In this document: piece after piece, positions 24,193 through 36,240 of the stretch
Layout: every line of letters starts with the position of its first letter
How positions within the stretch are numbered: the first letter of the stretch is position 1
Assembly (NCBI GenBank): GCA_024803745.1
Contig: JANJXV010000044.1
Location: 330,001 to 394,000, forward strand
From: Megascapheus bottae
Lineage: Eukaryota > Chordata > Mammalia > Rodentia > Geomyidae
Direction of reading: 5' to 3'
DNA length: 64,000 nt
Translations under genes and position numbers: made by a program
Notes under the pieces: generated by a model
Told to the model about the DNA's origin: nothing
Seen by the model: only the letters and a program-made list of their open reading frames with translations
The model's database searches: none

Positions 24193-26472
24193 ACCCTAAA
24201 CCTAACCCTAACCCTAACCCCTAACCCTATGCCTAACCCTAACCCTTAACCTTACCCTAACCCTAAGATTAACCTTAACCCTAACCTTAACACTAACCAT
24301 AACACTAACCCTTACCCTTAACCTAACCCGAACCCTACACCTAAGCCTAACCCTAACTCTAACCTTAACCCTTACCCTTACCCTTACCCTAAACCTAACC
24401 CTAAACCTAGCCCTAACCGTTACCCTTACACTAACCATATCCCTAAGCTTAATGGTAACCCTAACCCTAACCCTAACCCTAAACCTTACCTAACACTAAC
24501 CCTAACACTAATCCTTACCCTAACCCTAACCCTAATCCTAACCCTAACACTTACCCGTACCCTAACCCTAACACTAACCCTAACCCTTGCCCTAACCCTA
24601 ACCCTAATCCTAAACCTAATCCCCAACCCTAACCCTAAACCTAACCCTAACCCTTACACTTACCCTAACCCTAATCCTATACATAACCCTTACCTTAACC
24701 CTAACACTAACAATAACCCTAACCCTAACCCTAACCCCTTGCCCTTACCTTAACCCTAACCCTAAACCTAACCCTAAACCTAACCCTAACCCTAACCCTA
24801 ACCCTTACCCTTTCCCTAAATGGATCCCTAACTCTAACACTTACCCCTACCCTTATCCTAGCCCTAAACCTAACACTAACTTTAATCCTAACGCTTACCC
24901 TTACCTTAACCCTAACCCTAACCTTAACCCTTACCCTTTCCCTAACCCGATCCCTAACCCTAACCCTTACCCTTACCCTAACCCTAACCCAAAACCTAAC
25001 CCTAACTCTAACCCTAAACCTTACCCTTACCTTAACCCTAAACCTAAACCTAACCCTAACCCTTACCCTAACACTAACCCTAACCCTAACCCTAACCCTT
25101 ACCCTTACCCTAACCCTAACCCGAACCCTAACCCTTATCCTTTTCCTAACCCGATCCCTAACGCTAACCCTTACCACTACCCTAACCCTAACCCTAATCC
25201 TTACCCTTACCCTAACCCTAACCCTAATCCTAACCCCTAACCATAAACCTAACACTAACCATAACCCAACCCTAACCATTACCCTTACCCTTACCCTAAC
25301 CCTAACACTTACCCTTACCCTAACCCTAACCGTAAACCTAACCCTAACCATAAACGAAACCCTAACTCTAACCCTAACCCTAACCCTTATCCTTACCCTA
25401 AACCTAACCCTAACCCTAACCCTAACCCTAACCCTAAACCTAACCCTAACTCTATCCCTAACCCTAACCCTTACCCTTACCCTAACCCTAACCCTCACCC
25501 TAACCGTAACCCTTACCTTTACCCTAACCCTAACCCTAACCTTAATGCTAACCCTAACCCTAACCCAAACACCTAACCCTAAACCTAACCCTAACCCTAA
25601 CCCTAACCATAAACCTAAGCCTAACCCTTACCCTAACCATATCTCTAACCTTTACCCTTACCCTAACCCTAAACCTAATGGTAACCCTAACACTTAAACT
25701 TGCCCTAACACTACCCTTAACCCTAACCCCTACCCTAACCCTAACCTTAACCCTAACCCTAACCCTAACCTGAACCCTAACCCTAACCCTTACCCTAACA
25801 CTTAAACTTACCCTTACCCTAACCCTAACCCTAACCCCTACCCAACCCCTAACAATAACCCTTACCCTAACCCTAACCCTTTCCCTTACCCTAACCCTAA
25901 TCCTAAACCTAACACTAAACCTTACTCTTACCCTAAACCTAACCCTAACCCTTACCCTAACCCTAAACCTAATCCTAATCCTAACCCTATCCCTTACTTT
26001 AACCCTAACCCTAACCCTAACCGTTACCCCTAACCCTAACCCTAATCCTAAACCTTACCCTTAGGCTAACCCTAACCCTAATCATAACCCCTAACCCTGA
26101 CCCTAGCCCTAACCCATACCCTTACCCTAAACCTAACCCTAACCGTAACCCTAACACTAACACTAACCCTAACCCTTACCCTTTCCCTAACCCGATCCCT
26201 AACCCTAACCCTTACCCTTACCCTAACCCTAACCCTAAACCTAACCATAACTCTAACCCTAACGCTTACCCTTACCTTAACCCTAACCCTAACCCTAACC
26301 CTAAACCCAACCTTTACCCTAACACTAACCCTAACCCTAATCCTTACCCTAAACCTAAACCTAAGCCTTACCCTTTCCCTAACCCGATCCCTAACGCTAA
26401 CCCTTACCCCTACCCTACCCCTAACCCTAATCCTTACCCTTACCCTAACCCTAACCCTAATCCTAACCCCTA
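24193..26472. repeat. Near-identical tandem duplication, copy 2 (2,280 bp)
   Basis: Second copy of 21,919-24,192, one hexamer longer because of an extra CCTAAA-type unit near 24,775. Differences seen include TTTT to TTTC near 24,940, AACCG to AACCT near 25,250, TCCATCC to TCTATCC near 25,452, AACGCC to AACACC near 25,571, CAACACC to CAACCCC near 25,847 and ACCATAA to ATCATAA near 26,082. After the copy ends, the sequence jumps to the interior phrase of the same unit (26,464 matches 25,231). Confidence 0.95.
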
Positions 26473-26690
26473 ACCATAAACCTAACACTAACCCTCACCC
26501 AACCCTAACCATTACCCTTACCCTTACCCTAACCCTAACACTTACCCTTACCCTAACCCTAACCGTAAACCTAACCCTAACCATAAACGTAACCCTAACT
26601 CTAACCCTAACCCTTATCCTTACCCTAAGCCTAACCCTAACCCTAAACCTAACCCTTACCCTTACCCTCACCCTAACCCTAACCGTAATG
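26464..26690. repeat. Partial third unit after the tandem pair
   Basis: The phrase TAACCCCTAACCATAAACC and what follows match 25,231 onward (and 22,951 onward) at an offset of about 1,233 bp, not at the full unit period. The third copy thus starts mid-unit, as expected after unequal exchange between misaligned repeats. A more distant relative of the same stretch is at 7,904-8,110. Confidence 0.75.
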
Positions 26691-28055
26691 CTAACCCTTA
26701 CCCCAACCCTAACACTTACCCTAACACTAAACCTAACCCTAATCCTTACCCTAACCCTCAACCTAAACCTAAACCTAACCCTAACTCTTACCCTTACCCT
26801 AACCCTAACCCTAACCCTAACCCTAAACCTTACCCTTGCCCTAAACCTAACCCTAACACTTACCCTAACCATAACCCTAACCCTAACCCCTACCCTTACC
26901 TTAACCCTAACCCTAACCCTTACCCTACCGTAACACTAACCCTAACCCTAACCCCTAACCCCAACCCTAACCCTAACCCTAACTCTAACCCTACCCCTAA
27001 CTATTACCTTAACCCTTACCCTAACCCTAACCATTTAAGTAATCCTAACCCTAACCCTAAACCTAACTCTAACCCTAACCCTAAACCTTCCCCTTACCCT
27101 AACCCTAACCCTAACCCTTACCCCACCCTGACCCTAACCTTAATGCTAACCGTAACCCTAACCCTAACCCCTAACCCTAAACCTAACCCTAACCCTTACC
27201 CTAAACCTAAACCTATGCCTAACCCTTACCTAACCCTAACCACAACCATTACCCTTACCCTAACCTTAAACCTAACCCTAACCTTAACACTTAAACTTAT
27301 ACTAACCCTAACCCTAACCCTAACCCTAACCCTAACCCTAACCCTAAACGTAATCCTAACTCTAACCCTAACCCTAACCCTTATCCTTACCTAACAGTAA
27401 CCCTAACCATAAACCTTAACCTTACCCTTACCCTCACCGTAACCCTAACCTTAATGCTAACCCTAACCCTAACCCTAACCCTAACCCCTAACCCTAAACC
27501 TAAACCTAACCCTAACCCTAACCCTAAACCTAAGCCTAACCCTTACCCTAACCCTAACCCTTACCCTTACCCTCACCCTAACCCTAACCGTAATGCTAAC
27601 CCTTACCCCTACCCTAACACTTACCCTACCACTAATCCTAACTCTAATCCTTACACTAACCCTCAACCTAACCCTAACCCTAACCCTAACCCTAACCCTA
27701 ACCCTAACCTTAATACTTACCCTAAACCTAAGCCTAACCCTAACCCTAACTCTTTCCCTAACCCTAAACTTAACCCTAAACCTAAACCTAACCCTAAACC
27801 TAACCCAAACCCTTACCCTTACCTGAACAATAACCCTAACACTAACACTAACCCTAACCCTTACCCTTACCCTAACCCTAACCCTAACCCTAACCCTTAC
27901 CATTACTCTAACCTTAACCCTAAACCTAACACTAACCCTAACACTAAACCCTAACCCTAACCCTTAACCTTACCTTAACCCTAACACTAACCCTAACCCT
28001 AACCCTCACCCTAACCCTAATCCTTACCATAACCGTAACGTAACCCTAACCCTAA
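26691..28055. repeat. Degenerate telomeric block with the longest intact tracts
   Basis: Holds the two longest intact CCCTAA tracts I noticed, about 46 bp at 27,302-27,347 and about 43 bp at 27,667-27,709. The phrase CTTAATGCTAACCGTAACCC near 27,140 is shared with about 8,545 and 16,810. No gene or unique DNA. Confidence 0.75.
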
Positions 28056-28357
28056 CCCTAACCATAAACCTAACCCTAACCCTTACTCTTACCTGAACCC
28101 TAACCCTAACACTAACCCTAAACCTAACCGTTACCCTTACCCTAACCCTAACCCTAACCCTAACCCTTACCCTTACCCTAACACTAACCCTAACCCTAAG
28201 TCTCACCCCTACCCCTAACCCTAACCATAACTCTAACAATTACGCTTACCCTAACCCTAACCCTAACCCTAACCCTAACCTTAACACTAAACGTAAACGT
28301 AACCCTAACCCTTACCCTTACCCTAACTCTATACCTAACCCTAACCCTAGCTCTAAC
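28056..28357. repeat. 302-bp tandem repeat, copy 1
   Basis: Anchors ACCATAAACC (28,071), TCTCACCCCTACCCC (28,201) and CCCTAACTCTATACC (28,321) all recur exactly 302 bp later. 302 is not a multiple of six, so the copy joins the array out of hexamer phase unless offset by internal slips. Few differences separate the copies. Confidence 0.92.
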
Positions 28358-28660
28358 CCCTAACCATAAACCTAACCCTAACCCTTACCCTTACCTGAAC
28401 CCTAACCCTAACACTAACCCTAAACCTAACCGTTACCCTTACCCTAACCCTAACCCTAACCCTAACCCTTACCCTTACCCTAACACTAACCCTAACCCTA
28501 AGTCTCACCCCTACCCCTAACCCTAACCATAACTCTAACAATTACACTTACCCTAACCCTAACCCTAACCCTAACCCTAACCTTAACCCTTAACCTAAAC
28601 GTAACCCTAATCCTTACCCTTACCCTAACTCTATACCTAACCCTAACCCTAACCCTAACC
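28358..28660. repeat. 302-bp tandem repeat, copy 2
   Basis: Same phrases at 28,373, 28,503 and 28,623. Small changes include TTACTCTTACC to TTACCCTTACC near 28,385 and a rearranged TTAACCCTTAACC near 28,585. The unit is followed by CCTAAGCTTAATGCTAACC, the start of the 3.26-kb mosaic. Confidence 0.92.
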
Positions 28661-30934
28661 CTAACCCTAAGCTTAATGCTAACCCTAATCCTAACCCTAA
28701 CCCTAACCCTTACCCTAACCCTAAAATTGACCCTAACACTAACCCTAACCCTGACCCCAAACCTTACCCTAAAACTAACCATAAACCTTAGCCTAAACCT
28801 AACACTAACCATAACCTTAACCCTAACCCTAACCCTAACCCTAACCCTTACCCTAACCCTAACCCTAACCCTAACACTAACCCTAAACTTAACCGTAACC
28901 CTAAATTTAACCCTTACCCTAACCCTAACCCTAACCCTAATCCTAACATTAATCCTAACCCTTACCCTTACCCTAAACCTAACCCTAACCCTAACCCTTA
29001 CCCTTACCGTAACCCTAACCCTAACCTTAACTCTAACCCTAACCCTAACCCTAACCCTTACCCTTATCCTAACCTTAACCCTAAACCTTACACTTACCCT
29101 TACCCTAGCCCTCACCCTAACTCTAACCCTAACCATAAATCTAACCCTTAGTCTTAACCTAACCCTAACCCTAGCCCTTACCCTAACCCTAAATCTAACC
29201 CTTAGTCTAACCATAACCCTAACCCTAAACACTAAGCCTAACCCTAACCCTAACCCTATCCCTTACCCTTACCCTAACCCTAACCCTTACCCTTTCCCCA
29301 ACCCTAACCCTAACCCTAACCCTAACCTTAACCCTAACCCTAAACCTAACCCTAACCCTTACCTTTACCCTAAGCCTAACCCTAAATCTAAACCTAACCC
29401 TAATCCTAACCCTAACCCTAACCCTAAACCTAAACTTAACCCTAACCCTAACCCTAACCCTTACCCTTACCCTTACCCTAACCCTAACCTTAACCCCAAC
29501 CCTAAACCTAAACCTAACCCTAACGCTAACCCTTACCCTTACCCTAACCCTAACGATAACCCAGCCCTAACCCTAACACTTACCATTGCCCTAACCCTAA
29601 CCCTAACCCTAACCCTTACCCTAACCCTAACCATAACACTAACCCCAACCCTAAACCTAAACCTAACCCTAACGCTAACCCTTACCCTTACTCTAAACCT
29701 AACGCTAACCCTAACCGTAAACCTAACACTTACCCTTGCCCTAACCCTAACCCTAACCCTAACCCTTACCCTAACCCTAACCATAACCGTAACCCTTACA
29801 CTAACCCTAACCCTAACTCTTACCCCTATCCCTAACCCTTACCCTAAACCTAACCCTAACCCCTAGCCCTAACCCTTACCCTAACCCTAACCCTAACCCT
29901 AACCCTTTCCCTTACCCTAACTCTAACCCTAACTCTAACCCTAACACTAACCCAAACCCTAACCCTTACCCTAATCCTTACCCTAACCCTTAGCCTATCC
30001 CTAACACTAACCATAACCTTAACCCTAACCCTAACCCTAACCCTTACCCTTACCCTATCCCTAACCCTAATCCTAACCCTAACCCTAAACTTAACCCTAA
30101 CCCTAACCCTTACCATTACACTAACCCTAATCCTAACCCTTATCCTTACCCTAACCCTAACCCTAACCCTGACCTTAATGCTAACCCTAACCCTAACCCT
30201 AACCCTAACCCTTACCCTTACCCTAACCCTAACTCTACCTCTAATCCTAACCCTAAACCTAACCCTAACCCTAACCCTAACCCTTACTCTTACCCTAACC
30301 CTAACCCCAAACCAAACCCTAAACCTATACCGTACCCTTACCCTAAACCTAAATCTAACCCTAACCCTTACCCTAAGCCCTAACCCTAACCCTAATCCTA
30401 ACCCTAACCCTTACCCTTACATTAAACCTAAACCTAACCCCAACCCTAACCTTAACACTAGTCCGTACCCTAAGCCTAACCCTAACCCTAATCCTAACCC
30501 TTACCCTAACCCTAATCCTAACATTAACCCTTACCCTTACATTAACCCTAAACCTAACCCCAACCCTAACCCTAACACTAATCCTTACCCTAAGCCTAAC
30601 CCTAAGCCTAATCCTAACCCTAACCCTAACCCTAACACTAAACTTAAACCTAACCCTAATCCTAACCCTTACCCTTACACTAACCCTAAACCTAACCCTT
30701 ATCCTAAGCCTAACCATAAACCTAACCCTAACCATTACCCTAACCCCAACCCTAACCCTAACCCTAAGATTAATGCTAACCCTAATCCTAACCCTAACCC
30801 TAACCCTTACCCTAAACCTAAAATTTACCCTAACACTAACCCTAACCCTGACCCCAACCCTTACCCTAAAACTAACCCTAACACTTAGCCTAACCCTAAC
30901 ATTAACCATAACCTTAACCCTAACCCTAACCCTA
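28661..30934. repeat. 3.26-kb mosaic, first unit (main body)
   Basis: Its anchors recur about 3.2-3.26 kb downstream: TACCCTAGCCCTCACCC (29,101 with 32,309), TAAGCCTAACC (29,233 with 32,451), GACCTTAATGCTAAC (30,171 with 33,372), CGTACCCTTACC (30,331 with 33,592) and TTAATGCTAACCC (about 30,772 with 34,033). The offset grows from 3,201-3,218 to 3,261 bp. A further copy begins near 34,967, and the same motif series ends the window after 63,700. Confidence 0.88.
30457..30640. repeat. Sub-repeat of about 120 bp with ACTAGTCC/ACTAATCC
   Basis: The phrase CATTAAACCTAAACC, then CCCCAACCC, then ACTAGTCC (30,457) repeats 120 bp later with ACTAATCC (30,577). The same pair occurs at 35,572 and 35,692 (120 bp), at about 33,724 and 33,838 (114 bp), at 39,827 and 39,953 (126 bp), and at 45,683 and 45,831 (148 bp). 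Within each unit the first member tends to keep the AGTCC form. Confidence 0.8.
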
Positions 30935-31525
30935 ACCCTAACCATAACCCTTACCCTAACCCTAACACTAAACCTAAACTTAACCCTAACCCTAACTCTA
31001 ACCCTTACCCTAACCCTAACCCTAACCCTAATCCTAACATTAATCCTAACCCTTACCCTTACCCTAAACCTAACCCTAAACCTAACCCTTACCCTTACCG
31101 TAACCCTAACCCTAAACCAAACACTAACCCTAACGCTAACCCTAACCCTAACCCTAACACTAACCCTAACCCTAACCCTGACCCTAATCCTAACAGTTAC
31201 CCTTACCCTAACCTAACCCTAAACCTAAGCTTTACCCTAACCCTAACCCTAATCCCAAACTTAACCAGAACCATAAACCGTGCCCTTACCCTAACCCTAA
31301 ATCTAAACCTAACCCTAATCTTTACCCTAACTCTAACTGTTACCCTAACCCTAAACCCAAACGTATCCCTAACCCTAACCCTAACCCTAACACAAACCTA
31401 TCCCTAACCCTAACCCTAACCCTAACCCTAAACCAAACCTATCACTAAACCTAACCCTAAACCTAACCCTAAACCGTACCCTTACCCTAACCCTAAATTT
31501 AGCCCTAACCCTAACCCTAACCCTA
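30935..31525. repeat. 591-bp tandem repeat, copy 1
   Basis: Four anchors, ATCCTAACATTAATCC (31,031), CCTAAACCAAACAC (31,111), AATCCCAAACTTAACC (31,251) and ACGTATCCC (31,361), all recur exactly 591 bp later. The edges are fuzzy by a few tens of bases. 591 is 98 hexamers plus 3 bases. Confidence 0.9.
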
Positions 31526-32116
31526 ACCCTTACCCTAACCCTAACCCTAACCCTAACACTAACCCTAAACTTAACCCTAACCCTAAATTTAACCCTTACC
31601 CTAACCCTAACCCTAACCCTAATCCTAACATTAATCCTAACCCTTACCCTTACCCTAAACCTAACCCTAACCCTAACCCTTACCCTTACCGTAACCCTAA
31701 CCCTAAACCAAACACTAACCCTAACACTAACCCTAACCCTAACCCTAACACTATCCCTAACCCTAACCCTGACCCTAATCCTAACAGTTACCCTTACCCT
31801 AACCTAACCCTAACCCTAAGCTTTAAACTAACCCTAACCCTAATCCCAAACTTAACCCAAACCATAAACCGTGCCCTTACCCTAACCCTAAATCTAAACC
31901 TAACCCTAATCTTTACCCTAACTCTAACCGTTACCCTAACCCTAAACCCAAACGTATCCCTAACCCTAACCCTAACCCTAACACAAACCTATCCCTAACC
32001 CTAACCCTAACCCTAACCCTAAACCAAACCTATCCCTAACCCTAACCCTAAACCTAACCCTAAACCGTACCCTTACCCTAACCCTAAATCTAGCCCTAAC
32101 CATAACCCTAACCCCT
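31526..32116. repeat. 591-bp tandem repeat, copy 2
   Basis: Partners of the copy 1 anchors lie at 31,622, 31,702, 31,842 and 31,952. A third relative follows in the next 3.26-kb unit, where AATCCCAAACTTAACCC is at 34,518. There the segment is present once, so the tandem step is private to this unit. Confidence 0.9.
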
Positions 32117-32979
32117 AACCCTAACCCTAACCCTAAACCTAAACCATAACTTTACCCTCACCCTAACCCTAACCCTAACCCTAACCCTTACCCTTACCCT
32201 AACACTAACCCTAACCCTAACACTAACCCTAACCTTAACTCTAACCCTAACCCTAAACCTAACCCTTAGCCTTATCCTAACTTTAACCCTAAACCTTACA
32301 CTTACCCTTACCCTAGCCCTCACCCTAACTCTAACCCTAACCATAAATCTAACACTTAGTCTTAACTTAACACTAACCCTAGCCCTTACCCTAACCCTAA
32401 ATCTAACCCTTAGTCTAACCCTAACCCTAAACCTAAACCCTAAGCCTAACCCTAACCCTAACCCTATCCCTTACCCTTACCCTAACCCTAACCCTTACCC
32501 TTTCCCCAACCCTAACCCTAACCCTAACCTTAACCCTAACCCTAAACCTAACCCTAACCCTTACCTTTACCCTACGCCTAACCCTAAATCTAAACCTAAC
32601 CCTAATCATAACCCTAACCCTAACCCTAAACCTAAACTTACCCCAACCCTAACCCTTACCCTTACCCTTACCCTAACCCTAACCTTAACCCCAACCCTAA
32701 ACCTAAACCTAACCCTAATGCTAACCCTTACCCTTACCCTAACCCTAACGCTAACCCTAACCCTAACCCTAACACTTACCATTGCCCTAACCCTAACCCT
32801 AACCCTAACCCTTACCCTAACCCTAACCATAACCCTAAACCCAACCCTAAACCTAAACCTAACCCTAACGCTAACCCTTACCCTTACCCTAACCCTAACG
32901 TTAACCCTAACCCTAAACTTAACACTTACCCTTGCCCTAACCCTCACCTTAACCCTAACCCTTATCCTAACCCTAACCA

Positions 32980-33013
<34 letters not shown>

Positions 33014-34790
33014 TCTTACCCCTATCCCTAACCCTTACCCTAAACCTAACCCTAACCCCTAACCCTAACCCTTACCCTAACCCTACCCTAACCCTAACCC
33101 TTTCCCTTACCCTAACCCTAACCCTAACTCTAACCCTAACACTAACCCAAACCCTAACCCTTACCCTAAACCTTACCCTAACCCTTAGCCTATCCCTAAC
33201 ACTAACCATAATCTTAACCCTAACCCTAAACCTAACCCTAACCCTTACCCTTACCCTAACCCTAACCCTAATCCTAACCCTAACCCTAAACTTAACCCGA
33301 ACCCTAACCCTTACCATTACAGTAACCCTAATCCTAACCCTTATCCTTACCCTAACCCTAATCCTAACCCTGACCTTAATGCTAACACTAAACCTAACCC
33401 TAACCATAACCGTTACCTTAATCCTAATATTTACCCTAACCCTAAACCTAACCCTAACCCTTACCCTTACCCTAACCCTAACTCTACCTCTAACCCTAAC
33501 CCTAAACCTAACCCTAACCCTAACCCTAACCCTAACACTAACCCTTACTCTTACCCTAACCCTAACCCCAAACCAAACCCTAAACCTATACCGTACCCTT
33601 ACCCTAAACCTAAATCTAACCCTAACCCTTACCCTAAGCCCTAACCCTAACCCTAACCCTAATCCTAACCCTAACCCTTACCCTTACATTAACCCTAAAC
33701 CTAACCCCAACCCTAACCCTAACACAAGTCCGTACCCTAAGCCTAACCCTAACCCTAACCCTAACCCTAACCCTAATCCTAACCCTAACCCTTACCCTTA
33801 CATTAACCCTAAACCTAACCACAACCCTAACCCTAACACTAATCCTTACCCTAAGCCTAACCCTAAACCTAATCCTAACCCTAACCCTAAACCTAACACT
33901 AAACTTAAACCTAACCCTAATCCTAACCCTTACCCTTACCCTAACCCTAAACCTAACCCTTATCCTAAGCCTAACCCTAAACCTAACCCTAACCATTACC
34001 CTAACCCCAACCCTAACCCTAACCCTAAGCTTAATGCTAACCCTAATCCTAACCCTAACCCTAACCCTTACCCTAAACCTAAAATTTACCCTAACTCTAA
34101 CCCTAACCCTGACTCCAACCATTACCCTAAAACTAACCCTAACACTTAGCCTAACCCTAACACTAACCATAACCTTAACCCTAACCCTAACACTAACCCT
34201 AACCATAACCCTTACCCTAACCCTAACCCTAACACTAACCCTAAACTTAACCCTAACCCTAACTCTAACCCTTACCCTAACCCTAACCCTAACCCTAAAC
34301 CTAACATTAATCCTAACCCTTACCCTTACCCTAAACCTAACCCTAACCCTAACCCTTACCCTTACCGTAACCCTAACCCTAAACCAAACACTAACCCTAA
34401 CACTAACCCTAACCCTAACCCTAACACTAACCCTAACCCTAACCCTGACCCTAATCCTAACATTTACCCTTACCCTAACCTAACCCTAACCCTAAGCTTT
34501 ACCCTAACCCTAACCCTAATCCCAAACTTAACCCAAACCATAAACCGTGCCCTTACCCTAACCCTAAATCTAAACCTAACCCTAATCTTTACCCTAACTC
34601 TAACCCTTACGCTAACCCTAAACCCAAACGTATCCCTAACCCTACCCCTCACCCTAACCCAAACCTAACCCTAACCCTAACCCTAACCCTAACCCTAACC
34701 CTAAACCAAACCTATCCATCACCATAACCCTAAACCTAACCCTAAACCGTACCCTTACCCTAACCCTAAATCTAGCCCTAACCATAACCC
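32117..34790. repeat. 3.26-kb mosaic, second unit
   Basis: Repeats the anchor order of 29.0-31.5 kb with high similarity. In the 30,373-30,945 and 33,634-34,206 stretches the offset is a constant 3,261 bp. It contains the single copy of the 591-bp segment near 34,190-34,790. Only degenerate hexamers are present. Confidence 0.88.
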
Positions 34791-36240
34791 TAACCCCTAA
34801 CCCTAACCCTAACCCTAAACCTAAACCGTAACTTTACCCTAACCCTAACCATAACCCTAACCCTAACCCTTACCCTTACCCTAACACTAACCCTAACCCT
34901 AACACTAACCCTAATCTTAAGTCTAACCCTAACCATAACCCTAATCCTTACCCTTATCCTAACCTTAACCCTAAACCTTACACTTACCCTTACCCTAGCC
35001 CTCACCCTAACTCTAACCCTAACAATAAATGTAACCCTTAGTCTTAACCTAACCCTAACCCTAGCCCTTACCCTAACCCTAAATCTAACCCTTAGTCTAA
35101 CCATAAACCTAACACTAAACCCTAAGCCTAACCCTAACCCTAACCCTATTCCTTACCCTTACCCTAACCCTAAACCTTACCCTTTCCCCAACCCTAACCC
35201 TAACCCTAACCCTAACCTTAACCCTAACCCTAAACCTAACCCTAACCCTTACCTTTACCCTAAGCCTAACCCTAAATCTAAACCTAACCCTAATCCTAAC
35301 CCTAACCCTAACCCTAAACCTAAACTTAACCCTAACCCTAACCCTAACCCTGAACCCTAACACTAACCCTAACCCTAACCCTAACCTTAACCCTAACCCT
35401 AACCCTAACCCTTACAAAAACCCTAACCCTAACCCTAACCCTAAACCTAACACTAACCTTTACTCATACCCTAACTCTAACCCCAAACCAAACCCTAAAC
35501 CTAAACCGTACCCGTACCCTAACCCTAAACCTAACCCTAACCCTAACCCTAACCCCAACCCTAACCCTAACACTAGTCCTTACCCTAAGCCTAACCCTAA
35601 CCCTAATCCTAACCCTAACCCTAACCCTAATCCTAACCCTAAGCCTTACCTTTACATTAAACCTAAACCTAACCCCAACCCTAACCCTAACACTAATCCT
35701 TACCCTAAGCCTAACCCTAACCCTAATCCTAACCCTTACCCTTACCCTAAAACTAAACCTAACGCTTATCCTAACTCTAACCCTAACCCTAACCCTAACC
35801 ATTAAACTAACCCCAACCCTAACCTTAACCCTAACCTTAATGCTAACCCTAATCCTAACCCTAACCCTAACCCTAACCCCAACCCTTACCCTAACCCTTA
35901 CCCTAACCCTAACCCTAACCCTTATCCTAACTCTAACCCTAACCCTAACCCTAACTCTAACCCTAACCCTTACCCTAACCCTAACCCTAAACCTAACACT
36001 AACGCTAATCCTAACCCTAACCCTTACTCTAACCCTAACCCTAACCATAACCCTTAACCTAACCCTAACCCTATCCCTAACTCTTACCCTTACCCTAACC
36101 TTACCACTAACCCTAACCCTAAATTTTACGCTAACCCTAACCCTAACCCTAACCCTAACCCTTTCCCTTACCCTAACTCTAACCTTAAACCCAACCCTAA
36201 CCCTAACCCTAAATCTAACCTTACCATTACCCTAACCTAA
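34791..36240. repeat. 3.26-kb mosaic, third (shortened) unit
   Basis: TACCCTAGCCCTCACCC recurs at 34,991 (32,309 in unit two), then the TAAGCCTAACC step, and then near 35,485 a modified CCCCAAACCAAACCC block. The distance from the first anchor to that block is about 0.5 kb here, against about 1.2 kb in units one and two, so an internal block is missing. The right end, from TTAATGCTAACCC at 35,838, is shared with 40,141 and 46,009 and leads into the next mosaic. Confidence 0.82.

Noticed and set aside
28676..29866. TERRA-type promoter or CpG island within the array
   Set aside because: CpG is rare and scattered as single-base variants. No GC-rich stretch or non-telomeric promoter-like sequence was seen anywhere in the window.
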